From: Marinilabiliales bacterium
GTDB lineage: Bacteria > Bacteroidota > Bacteroidia > Bacteroidales > PUMT01
Direction: 5' to 3'
DNA length: 43,958 nt
NCBI GenBank assembly: GCA_007695015.1
Contig: REEN01000027.1
Span: forward strand, 68,994 to 112,951
The notes beneath the pieces were generated by a model that saw nothing but the letters and a program-made list of their open reading frames with translations, had not been told where the DNA came from and made no database searches. Of the stretch, positions 8,117 to 17,000 are shown one piece after another (position 1 is the first letter of the stretch; every line of letters begins with the position of its first letter). The position numbers were made by a program, and so were the translations under genes.

Positions 8117-9979
8117 TCAGTCCCCCGCGCTGTCTTCCTCCTTCTTTTTGACTCCGAACTTCGGATCTATCTTCAGGTAGAAGATCATTATGAACCCGGG
8201 GATGGTACATATGACCACCCATATGAAGAAATTTACGTAACCCACGATCTCCTGAATCCATCCTGAGATCATTCCGGGCAGCATCATACCCAGGGCCATG
8301 AACCCGGTACAGAAGGCATAATGGGCAGTCTTGTGACTTCCTTCTGAAAAGTGTATCATAAACAGCATGTATGCAGTAAATCCAAAACCGTAACCAAACT
8401 GTTCAAATGCAACCCCGCCCGAAATGACCCACATACTCTGTGGCGAATAAACCGACAGCAGCACATACACGATATTGGGAACATTCATGGCGATGGCCAT
8501 TGGAAAGACCCAGTACTTAAGTCCCTTCCTGGAAGCAACAATACCGCCCAGTATGCCGCCCATCGTTAGTGCTGCAATTCCAATTGTGCCGTATATCAAA
8601 CCCACATCACCCGTACTTAGACCCAGTCCCCCCACCTCTCTCGGATCAAGCATGAAAGGTGAGGCAAGCTTCACTATCTGGGCCTCTCCAAGCCGGTACA
8701 GGAGCATGAATGCAAGGGCCGGACCGATATTCTCCTTCCTGAAAAAAGCGCTGAATGTCTTGATGAAACCTGCAAGCACGCTTATTCCCCTTTCATTCAC
8801 CGCTGGTTTGTCAGTTGCAGGGAACGGCAGGAAGAAGCGATGGTATACCATAAACACTACGAACAGAACAGCCAGGAAGAAAAAGGTCACCGTCCAGGCA
8901 AACGGGATGTTGCCGGAAAGCCCTTCAAAATGTGCCTCGGCAGGCCGGTCAAGTGCCGGGTCAAGCTGGATGGCCATCCATGCTGTCCGGTCCCAGTTAG
9001 CAGAAGTGAACACAAGTCTCTCGCCGATGACAAGCCCTATACTGGCGTCCCCCCTCTGCAGTCCGGTATTCAGCACCACCTCTTCACCGGGGCCGGGAGG
9101 AGATGACAATGAAACACCCACAAGGGCAATATTACCCTGCATTGCCTGAACTGACAGATCTATATCGTCTGTAACACCGAACCTTTCCCTGAGCCACATC
9201 CCGAGAGGCCCGGATACAGAACGGGCAAACCATGATACCGATGGCTCAATTTCAGGTTCAGGTTCCACAAATCCATTGAGTATATTCTGTTCCTCTGCAA
9301 AGGCAAGCATTTCCCGGGCCGTTTCACGATCTATACCGGCGGTGGAAAGCTCTATTTCTTCGGTGCCGGCAATGAAGTTCCGCCTCCCTTCAACCTGTTC
9401 ACCTGTAGTGGGGTACTTATGCACCCCCGCAGGAATATCAGGACCGGCAGTCACCGTGATACTGACCGGTTCAAGTCCGGTCCGCGTCTCGATAAAGCCT
9501 GCCAGAATAATCAGAAGTCCCTGACCGGTAATCATGGCAAACCTGTAAAATGTGCTTCTTATACCGACAAAATAGGCCTGCTCATGTTCCTTGAGCCCCA
9601 GCATGTAGAACCCGTCGGCAGCAATATCATGAGTGGCCGAGCTGAATGCCAGCAGCCAGAAAAATGCAAGTGTGGCCTGGAAAAAGCCCGGAACGGGTAT
9701 GGTAAAAGCCACACCCGCAAGTCCGGCACCCACCAGCAGTTGCATAAGCACGATCCACCACCTTTTGGTTTTAAGCAGGTCAACTACAGGGCTCCAGAAT
9801 GGTTTGATGACCCAGGGCAGGTAAAGCCAGCTTGTATAGAGGGCTATATCGGCATTGGAAATACCCAGACGTTTGTACATTATAACCGATACGGTCATTA
9901 CGACTACATAGGGAATACCCTGTGCAAAATAAAGTGAGGGCACCCATGCCCATGCTGAACGGTGACTGGCTTTTTTCAT
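8117..9979 (-). CDS. MFS permease, AmpG/MurT-like, with a ~195-residue inserted domain
   Basis: A 620-residue inner-membrane permease. The first five membrane segments (residues 1-165) and the rest (360-600) fit the AmpG-like branch of the major facilitator superfamily: YFAQGIPY (17-24), WVIKPFWSPVVD (56-67) and the HDIAADGFYM region (117-126). Between them a soluble block (about 165-360) interrupts the fold, far longer than the usual loop; AmpG proteins are otherwise about 400-490 residues. The related MurT of Tannerella forsythia imports MurNAc, and the neighbours (amidase, SpoIID-like, DUF4922, MurK, MurQ, NamZ) make muropeptide or MurNAc uptake the likely job. It is last in the minus-strand operon, 20 bases after the SpoIID-like gene. 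The gene symbol is withheld because MurT and AmpG cannot be separated by eye. Confidence 0.82.
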   Translation of the reverse strand: MKKASHRSAWAWVPSLYFAQGIPYVVVMTVSVIMYKRLGISNADIALYTSWLYLPWVIKPFWSPVVDLLKTKRWWIVLMQLLVGAGLAGVAFTIPVPGFFQATLAFFWLLAFSSATHDIAADGFYMLGLKEHEQAYFVGIRSTFYRFAMITGQGLLIILAGFIETRTGLEPVSITVTAGPDIPAGVHKYPTTGEQVEGRRNFIAGTEEIELSTAGIDRETAREMLAFAEEQNILNGFVEPEPEIEPSVSWFARSVSGPLGMWLRERFGVTDDIDLSVQAMQGNIALVGVSLSSPPGPGEEVVLNTGLQRGDASIGLVIGERLVFTSANWDRTAWMAIQLDPALDRPAEAHFEGLSGNIPFAWTVTFFFLAVLFVVFMVYHRFFLPFPATDKPAVNERGISVLAGFIKTFSAFFRKENIGPALAFMLLYRLGEAQIVKLASPFMLDPREVGGLGLSTGDVGLIYGTIGIAALTMGGILGGIVASRKGLKYWVFPMAIAMNVPNIVYVLLSVYSPQSMWVISGGVAFEQFGYGFGFTAYMLFMIHFSEGSHKTAHYAFCTGFMALGMMLPGMISGWIQEIVGYVNFFIWVVICTIPGFIMIFYLKIDPKFGVKKKEEDSAGD

Positions 9980-9999
9980 TTTTATTCCGTATTAATTTT

Positions 10000-11334
10000 T
10001 CAATATCTTTTTTCGAGCTCAGAGCCGGGAAAATAGTGTGTCAGTATGTCCCGGTACGAATAGCCACCCGAGCCCATCACGGCAGCACCAATCTGGCAGA
10101 GGCCCACACCGTGTCCCCAGCCGGCGCCCTTCAATGTAAAGGCCGACGGTACGCCTTCAACCTTCTCTCCCTCTTCAACTACAAAAGCCGAGCTGTAAAG
10201 GTGTGATGGAGAAAGGGCCTTCCGTATCTCCAGCTCCTTGCCTATAACAACCGAGCCGCCGGTTCCCCTGATCCTGAGCTTTAACAGCCTGCCCGACACA
10301 CCCCTCTCAACAGGCTCGAGAGCTATGATGTCGCCAAGTTCCAGGCCCACTTTCCTTTTCAGAAGCTCTTTTATCTCATTCTGTTCCAGGGTAACCGACC
10401 ATCTGAAAAAGTTGACAGTCTCCTGGTCATAATCATTCAGTACCTGGCTGAGGACATATGTACTCCTGGTATTGCAGAATGCTTCGGGACTACCAAGTAT
10501 CCACGCCTTTGCAGCTTCCTCGGTCGACAGGACGGTGTCGAACCCTGGCGGATCAACGGGGTTGTCTATGACCTTTGTCAGATAGGGATGCACCACCGGC
10601 TCCCACACATTTTCAAATTTCTCGCTTATGCCCCCGCAGCACTTGGAATATCTTGCATCGCATATTTTGCCTTCATAGGCAAGCACCATGCCTGAAGTCG
10701 AGTTTACCGCCTCCTCCACAGCGGGCGTTCCTGCCCTGGTTATACCCTGGTAACGCTGGCAGTGGTCGTCGGCACAGACATCAAAATTTTTATGATCCTC
10801 CCTGTCATACCACCGGATGATTTCCCCTTCCTTTTCGACAGAGGTTACATACTCACCTGTACCCTTCAGCCTGGCTTCCTTCTCCTTCTGCGCCAGCAGC
10901 CAGCTGCGCGATATCACCGCATGCGCCCTCAGCAATTCAGACGATGAGGTGGCGCTCATCTCCGACGAGATGACGCTGATCAGGTATTCTTCGAGGGGCA
11001 GGACATTGACGGCCGTTAGCAGTCCGTTCTCCCCGATAACCCGCAATCCTCCCCTGAACCGCTGGTCCTCCTTTCTCTCCCAGTGGAAATTGATCCCGAT
11101 GGTAACCTCTTTGAGGTCAAAACTGCAATCCTCGCAGTCAACCGGCTCGAGCTCAACGGGAAAAGAAGCAGCTACGGGGCTGCTGCCAATGGAAAAGCTC
11201 AGTTTCCCGTCCTCCAGCACGACGCTTCCCGGACCCTCAAACTCGACACCGCTCTCCAGGTGCCGGTACCGTCCGTTCAGATGGAAGACAATTCGTGGTG
11301 AAAACATAATTCCTACATTGATCTTTGGTTGCAT
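10000..11334 (-). CDS. SpoIID/LytB domain protein (putative lytic transglycosylase)
   Basis: A 444-residue SpoIID-domain protein. The core is clear: NVLPLEEYLISVISSEMS (~109-126), ELLRAHAVISRSWLLA (~132-147), VCADDHCQRYQG, YSKCCGGISE and the C-terminal GAGWGHGVGLCQIGA (~403-417). In spore formers SpoIID is a glycan-cleaving lytic transglycosylase acting on denuded strands. In Bacteroidota the gene recurs in MurNAc salvage loci. There is no recognisable signal peptide: the N-terminus MQPKINVGIMF leads straight into a beta strand. The protein therefore looks cytoplasmic or exported by an unusual route. It contains many cysteines (DCEDC, CADDHC, KCC), odd for a periplasmic enzyme. It sits between the DUF4922 gene and the permease gene in the minus-strand operon. 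Confidence 0.88.
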   Translation of the reverse strand: MQPKINVGIMFSPRIVFHLNGRYRHLESGVEFEGPGSVVLEDGKLSFSIGSSPVAASFPVELEPVDCEDCSFDLKEVTIGINFHWERKEDQRFRGGLRVIGENGLLTAVNVLPLEEYLISVISSEMSATSSSELLRAHAVISRSWLLAQKEKEARLKGTGEYVTSVEKEGEIIRWYDREDHKNFDVCADDHCQRYQGITRAGTPAVEEAVNSTSGMVLAYEGKICDARYSKCCGGISEKFENVWEPVVHPYLTKVIDNPVDPPGFDTVLSTEEAAKAWILGSPEAFCNTRSTYVLSQVLNDYDQETVNFFRWSVTLEQNEIKELLKRKVGLELGDIIALEPVERGVSGRLLKLRIRGTGGSVVIGKELEIRKALSPSHLYSSAFVVEEGEKVEGVPSAFTLKGAGWGHGVGLCQIGAAVMGSGGYSYRDILTHYFPGSELEKRY

Positions 11335-11418
11335 ATCGCTTATTTTTAGTTAATCCCTTTTTCCGGTAGCATTCTGGCAATCAAACGCGGCCAGACCGCA
11401 AAGAGCCTGAACAATTAT

Positions 11419-12369
11419 TTACCCCAGCCGTTCAGGCAGTTGTGCCCACGCAGCCTCCCCGAGGCTTACCTGGCTGAAAATATCACTGATCACAGCCTGG
11501 TCGATCTTTTCATAATCTTCCTGCCTGGGTGTTATCCATACCCCGCCGAAATCGACAGAGGCCGGACTGAGCAGTATCTGCTTTTCACCCTCCGCTTCGA
11601 ACTGCCATGGCCTGTGTCTCTCCCGGGGGAACACAACAACCCTCCATATCCCCCCGTAATAACCCGCCAGGATATTCAGCATAGGTTCATTCTCTCCGGG
11701 CTGCATATCCTGCAATATATCATATATTTTTGTAAACCAGCGATCAAGCTCTCCGGGTGAATCTCCCTCCATAACGAGGGTCTTCCTGTGACACCCCTCC
11801 AGGGCATCTATAACAACCGCACCCTCTTTTTTTATACGCTTCCGCGGAAGCGTACGCGCCTCCTTTTCTACCGGCATGAATCCCCTGATTCCCGCCTGGA
11901 AGTGGAAATGGTCGGGCGCGCTGGCACCGCAGCGCGGTCCGTTATAGAAGAGGGTGTAATCCTCAAGTGCCCGGGCAAGCGTGAGCATATCGACGAACCT
12001 GCCCCTGATGAGCTGGTCCTTATGACCGGTCAGCGCAATGGTAAGGTGGCGCCTGAATATCGGGAAAGGATTGACAAGCACCATGTAGGAGTCTCCGAAC
12101 ATTATCTTTTTCTGCTCCGGGGGCAGGTTGCCGGCACACAGGAAACACGGCCTTTCGCTGATGCTTTTTTTATCCACCCTGGCTGCAGATGAGCGCATCC
12201 TGGCAGGGTTGAACTGCACCCTTACAAGAGAGTTGCCTGGCATCGCAACATCCCTGATCAAAACCCGGTCAAGGTCATCATAGTTCTTTTTCGCCAGCGG
12301 CCACTGATTCAGCTGACACCTGAAAAAATCATCCATGCCGGTTATCCTGTCATTCCCGCTCTTCTCCAT
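11419..12369 (-). CDS. DUF4922 protein, HIT/GalT-like nucleotidyl-transfer fold
   Basis: A 316-residue cytoplasmic protein of the DUF4922 type. Two features suggest the HIT superfamily (GalT or Ap4A phosphorylase branch). CFLC (Cys75, Cys78) may be half of a metal site. The SAPDHFHFQ motif (150-158; His154, His156) resembles the catalytic H-x-H-x-Q of GalT-type enzymes, in which the first His of the pair carries the nucleotidyl intermediate. A VNPFPIFRRHLTIAL segment (99-113) is also typical of that fold. No enzymatic function is assigned to my knowledge. Its place in a MurNAc operon suggests transfer of a nucleotide to, or phosphorolysis of, a sugar phosphate from muropeptide turnover; this is inference. 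Gaps to neighbours are 131 bases (glycosyltransferase side) and 84 bases (SpoIID side). Confidence 0.8.
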   Translation of the reverse strand: MEKSGNDRITGMDDFFRCQLNQWPLAKKNYDDLDRVLIRDVAMPGNSLVRVQFNPARMRSSAARVDKKSISERPCFLCAGNLPPEQKKIMFGDSYMVLVNPFPIFRRHLTIALTGHKDQLIRGRFVDMLTLARALEDYTLFYNGPRCGASAPDHFHFQAGIRGFMPVEKEARTLPRKRIKKEGAVVIDALEGCHRKTLVMEGDSPGELDRWFTKIYDILQDMQPGENEPMLNILAGYYGGIWRVVVFPRERHRPWQFEAEGEKQILLSPASVDFGGVWITPRQEDYEKIDQAVISDIFSQVSLGEAAWAQLPERLG

Positions 12370-12424
12370 AAATCGGTTTTCGTTAATTACACCCGTTACG
12401 CCGGGAGCAATTATTTATATGTCA

Positions 12425-12444
12425 TTCGCTGTTGTTCGCTGTTG
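12425..12444. repeat. Two tandem copies of a 10-bp unit, TTCGCTGTTG
   Basis: An exact 2 x 10 bp tandem repeat between the glycosyltransferase and DUF4922 genes, next to a strong hairpin. It may arise from slippage; no function is evident. Confidence 0.5.
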
Positions 12445-12449
12445 TTACA

Positions 12450-12484
12450 CCGGCGGGTAGTCTTTGCCACCAGGCTCCCGCCGG
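12450..12484 (-). other. Strong stem-loop in the glycosyltransferase / DUF4922 gap
   Basis: CCGGCGGG (12450-12457) pairs perfectly with CCCGCCGG (12477-12484). After a one-base bulge the stem can continue for five more pairs (one G-U), leaving an 8-base loop. No U-run follows on the minus strand, so it is not a standard intrinsic terminator. It could be a processing or stability element that sets different levels for upstream and downstream genes of the operon. Confidence 0.45.
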
Positions 12485-12500
12485 AGAAATAGTCATGTCA

Positions 12501-13982
12501 TTAGCTGGCGGACTCATTCCTGTTCAGGGCGATCCTTGCGAGCAGCTCAATGGTCCTTATCCTGTCCTTGTAGGTGTTATGGGCATTCAGCTTCTGTACG
12601 TCGAGCGATGCATCAGTATTCTCTTCCCACCTCCGGCACAGGTACAACGGGTCATAGATCCTGCCTATCTGGTAATGCCTCGAAATTGCCAGTCCAAGGG
12701 CATAATCCTCCCCGTAACTCACATTCGGGAGCCTTATCTCCCTCAGCACCGGGGTGAAGAAAGCCCTGGGAGCCCCAAGCCCGTTAATCCTCAAGGCATT
12801 GTTCCTCCCGTTGCCGGGTGTCCACTCCCGGTGGTCAATAAGTCCGGGAGGTATCTCCTCAAGTCCGAAGTTGACCATCCTGTAACTGCCCACTATCATG
12901 ACACACTGCTGGGCATAGAACTCATCAACGATCCTCTGAACAACATTTTCGTCAATATACAGGTCATCGCTGTCAAGCTGAATCGCGAACCTTCCGCACT
13001 GCTCATGGAAGGCCCCTTCGTTCCAGCAGCCTCCTATTCCAAGATCATTCCTTACCGGCACCACATGTATCAAACGGTTGTCAGAAGCTGCAAACTCTTT
13101 TAGCAGCTCAGTCGTGCCGTCTGACGAATGGTTGTCCACCACTATCAGGTTGAAAGGGAAGCCGGTTTTCTGGTTAAGGACCGATTTGACAGCGTCGGCA
13201 ATGGTTTTAACCCTGTTCCTGACAGGTATGATTACCGATGCCTCAACGGGAAAGGAGCCCTTTGCAAGGTCTGCATCCTTGAATTCCGGCTTCAGCCATC
13301 CTCCAATGGATTTGAGATGCCCGGTGCATGCCCGCTCCATTTCGATCTGCATCTGCCTGTTGCGCGGATCGACGTAGTCGAACATCTTCTGTCCCGACTT
13401 CCGGGTGTCGGTCTCCATCTCGGTATAAAGGTACTCGGGTATCCTGAAAAGGCGCTGCTTCTCTGAAACCCTCAGCCGCAGGTAGTAAATGCCTGCGAAC
13501 TGGTATTCGTCGGGGATTTTTGCAACAGCCCTTTTGAGTGCCGCGGTGCGGTAGAGCATGACCGACCCGAAGTTGAAATCATCACGAAGGCTGCCCTGCT
13601 GGTAATCGATAACCGGGCATGGCCTTACCTCACCCTCCTTCACCTCGAAATAGTCAGAGTACACCATTCCTGCACCCGTGTCATCGGCTACCTGAATCAT
13701 GCGACGCAGGGCATGCTCTCCCAGCTTAAGCGGAAGGGATTTTGTATATATGAGCACATAGTCGGTATCGGCCAGGGAGGCCATCTTCTTAACAGCTGCC
13801 GTTGAAAGCATTGAAAGGATATCAAGCATTTCGGCCGATTCTGGAAGAGAGGACTGCACATCATCGGCTTTTCCGAATATAAACGACCGCTTTGTCACGC
13901 CTGATAGTTCAAGTTGCCTTAGTGTTTCAAGCAGGTTGCCGGTATGACCGGCCTGGAGGAAACATGTAATCCGTTGTTCCAT
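12501..13982 (-). CDS. Two-domain family 2 glycosyltransferase
   Basis: A 493-residue protein when started at the ATG at 13982 (MEQRITCFLQAG). Longer starts (14024, 14117) are open; the longest would overlap the upstream gene and adds a low-complexity leader, so the shorter one is preferred. Residues 1-225 look like a degenerate GT-A unit without a clear DXD. Residues 247-490 are a standard GT2 domain: ASVIIPVRNR at its start, IVVDNHSSDGTTELL, and the DSDD metal motif at 337-340. No membrane segment is seen, so it is cytoplasmic. GT2 enzymes transfer sugars from nucleotide donors; neither donor nor acceptor can be read from the sequence. A biosynthetic enzyme inside a catabolic MurNAc operon, next to a putative nucleotidyl-transfer protein, is unexpected. 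Confidence 0.82.
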   Translation of the reverse strand: MEQRITCFLQAGHTGNLLETLRQLELSGVTKRSFIFGKADDVQSSLPESAEMLDILSMLSTAAVKKMASLADTDYVLIYTKSLPLKLGEHALRRMIQVADDTGAGMVYSDYFEVKEGEVRPCPVIDYQQGSLRDDFNFGSVMLYRTAALKRAVAKIPDEYQFAGIYYLRLRVSEKQRLFRIPEYLYTEMETDTRKSGQKMFDYVDPRNRQMQIEMERACTGHLKSIGGWLKPEFKDADLAKGSFPVEASVIIPVRNRVKTIADAVKSVLNQKTGFPFNLIVVDNHSSDGTTELLKEFAASDNRLIHVVPVRNDLGIGGCWNEGAFHEQCGRFAIQLDSDDLYIDENVVQRIVDEFYAQQCVMIVGSYRMVNFGLEEIPPGLIDHREWTPGNGRNNALRINGLGAPRAFFTPVLREIRLPNVSYGEDYALGLAISRHYQIGRIYDPLYLCRRWEENTDASLDVQKLNAHNTYKDRIRTIELLARIALNRNESAS

Positions 13983-14055
13983 GGTCTTAAAGTTTTTTAT
14001 GTTTGGTTTTGGTTTCACTTGCATTATCAAATTCTCAAAATAAAGTCCGCTACCT

Positions 14056-17000
14056 TCAAAGATCCCGGGAAACGGGGATGTCCGTCCGGGAATTCGCATT
14101 ATCAGCCCCCATACCAACCCCGCCCTTAAGGAACCGCATTACAGCATCCATCATATGAAGCTTCTGCTCATCGCAGATGATGGACTCAAAAGGGAAGCCG
14201 AATGCCGCCACCCTCCGGTCGCCGTACTTCAGTACTGCCGCACTTGTTTTTGTAGCCGAGTACCTGTAGAGTCGCATACTCTTCTCACCGGCAGGTTCAA
14301 TTGCATCAGGGGCTTCAACAGTATAGATATCAGGGTCATACCCGGCGTTGAAGCTAATCTCCCCGGGAAATCCATAAGGGGTGCGTCCTGTCAGGTAAAC
14401 AGCGCCGCTGTTGCATGCATGGTTGGTGCGCCACGTGTAGCCCAGCACATCCCGCGCAAAATTTACAGCCAGTGTATCATTGCTCTCTATCATGTCGGTT
14501 CCGATATAGGCGCCTGTAACCATTATCCCCGTGCCATGGTCTGCAAACCTCCTCACCTCATCCATCATGCCGGGAGTGAAGACCCGGAAAGACACCAGTT
14601 CAGGATCATTCCACCCTTTAACGCCGCGCTGCTCAGCGAAGATCAGTATGAGCGCCGCATAATCGGCCGGTTCATACAAACCCTGCTCAAAAGCCTCCCT
14701 GCCGGCTGAAATGAAGGTATACCCTGCCTCCCTGAGCACCCTGCCGTAGAGCGCCGGGTAATCAAAACTGTTGCCGGGTATTACCCTGCCCTCCATATCG
14801 GCATAGCTGGCGCCCCAGCCAGGGGAATCATCATCCAGCCAGTCGCTCGATCTCCTGAAATCATACTGCGCGCCGGTATGGCTGAAATCATACCTGTGTC
14901 CTACCCCCGCATCATCCCACTGAGCCAGTCCCCCGAGCTCTCCCTCATCAAATACTGCCGGTCCTGAAACACGCGTAAAGCCGTTCACAACCAGCACGGG
15001 CTTCACCTCATCTGCTCCTTCCTGAGCAGACCCTGTCCGCTCCCGTTCACCGGGCAGCATAACCGAAAGTATCTCTCCGGGCAGGCTCTCTCCGCCGCTG
15101 TTAACGGCTGTCACCCTGAAACCATAGATCGTTCCGCTCTCCGGAAGGTCAATATCCATGAATGTCTCCGTAGCCCTTCTTCCGTTATCGAACCCGCCAT
15201 TCTCTCTCCGCGTATGGACAATATAGCCTTCAGCCACGGCGGTGGGCTCAAGCGGGTCCTCCTGTTCCCTCCAGCCGAGCCTGATGGCAGAGCCACCCAA
15301 ATAGCGTATATACATACCTTCGGGCGGAAGCGGCTGAACCACCGGTTCCCTTCCCTGCTCCCATGCCAGGTACCTGAGCATCCCCTTGTATATTGACCGG
15401 CTTACCAGGAACCTGAACCGCGGATCCAGTCCGTACCTCATGTCGGCCAGGTTCTGGTGCGACAGCAGCTCAAGAAGGAGTGCCGGGGCATGAGGCCTCC
15501 ATGCCTCCGAGTACTGCCTGTCCCATAACCCCCTCCTGGTCCACCTGCTGTCAGCCTGCAGCCTTATATCCTCCACTATAGACGTCTGTACGATATCTGA
15601 AAGGTCACGTGAGGCCATCCGGGAGCGTCCGTCATGGAACACCCCGCCTGTACGCTGGCTGCTGTATATTGCCAGCGTTCCTATGACCGAATCGGATGGT
15701 GTCACGCCGGCATCGGTATGAAAGGCAAGCACCATGTCAACGGGGATAAGGGGACTCCCGGAATCGGGTTCACCGGTCATGGTAAGCGGCGCACCCATCA
15801 GGTAGTTAACCCACTCCCCCCGTGACATGAAGTCGTCGTTGTAGTCGTTGCGGCCCCGGTTAAGGCTGTACACCGATGAGTCCGGCATTCCCGCATACTG
15901 GAGCCAGTAACGCGCCCCTTCCATATAGCGGGGCCTGCCGCTCAGCTTCCATTCCTGCTGCAGGGCCGGGTCAGCAGAATCTCTTTTCTCCGCCGGGGTG
16001 CCGTCATCGTGCAATGACCATAGCGACTGCACAAATTCACCGGCCGCCCTCCTGGCAACATTGCCCGTCCCGCCCCCGAAACGCACGGCATCAGTTGTAA
16101 TGTATCCGCCGGCCCCGGGCGGGGCGTAAATGGTCACGCTGCCTGCCTTCTTATCGGTTCCCTCTTTGAACATAAATGTTCCCAGGTATATCCAGGTGCC
16201 GTAGCCCATGCCCTGATCCGCCACAAAACGTGTTATTCCTCCTGTATGGTTTACGGCATATATCACATCCTGCACATTTTCCGGTGCCTTCGCCCATGAG
16301 ACGTAGACAGCATATTCTCCGCAATCCGGTATAGCGGGTATATAGGTTACAGACGCACCGGCACCGCCTTCCGTGCGCAACCTGAGATGCGTCCCTTTCC
16401 TGAAAGGGTTGTCCCCTTCAAACAGGGTGTCGGACAGCGCAAAGCCCCCCGGTACCGTATCCCATCCGTTTCTTTCACCGCCGGTTATTACAATTTCAGA
16501 AGAGCCGTGTGAACCGTCATTATCAACCACCACCTCGTGATGCATGATATCCCTCTCCCTGGGCAGCAGCACTGTGGCACCGGCATTTTCAAGCATCGGC
16601 AACAGGTATGCACGTATATAGGCAAAAGGATACAGGTCCTCTATGGTACCGTAAAGCCGGGCCCTCTGCCACTCCCACCGGTCGCGGGAAGCTTCATAAT
16701 AATAACCGTGGCTTGGCCAGAGCGCAATGTGCGCCCCCGACAGTCCCCCGCCATAATACTCCCTGTCCTGCCTGCGCACAAGCTGCCGGGGCGGGGCTTC
16801 CGTTCCGGCCACCCCTTTGCCGGGCCCGCGAAGATCTCCGGTATATCCGGAACCTGCAGCCCCTGGAGATCGGTCTGCCAAGGCTACAGCCATCCTTGAA
16901 GAATCCTGGTCGATGTATGGCTCCCTGTAGTAATTTGGTATGTATTCCTCAAGCCTCCTTCCGGCCGACCAGAGATGTATTTCATAGTTCCTGAACCGGA

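Noticed and set aside
8475-9149. A 224-codon plus-strand reading inside the MurT-like gene
   Set aside because: Antisense shadow of a membrane protein gene; Ser/Pro-rich with no domain.
12425-12444. A CRISPR or longer tandem array
   Set aside because: Only two 10-bp units with no spacers.
13983-14117. N-terminal extension of the glycosyltransferase to 14117
   Set aside because: It would overlap the amidase gene and adds residues without family resemblance; the ATG at 13982 starts the conserved strand.
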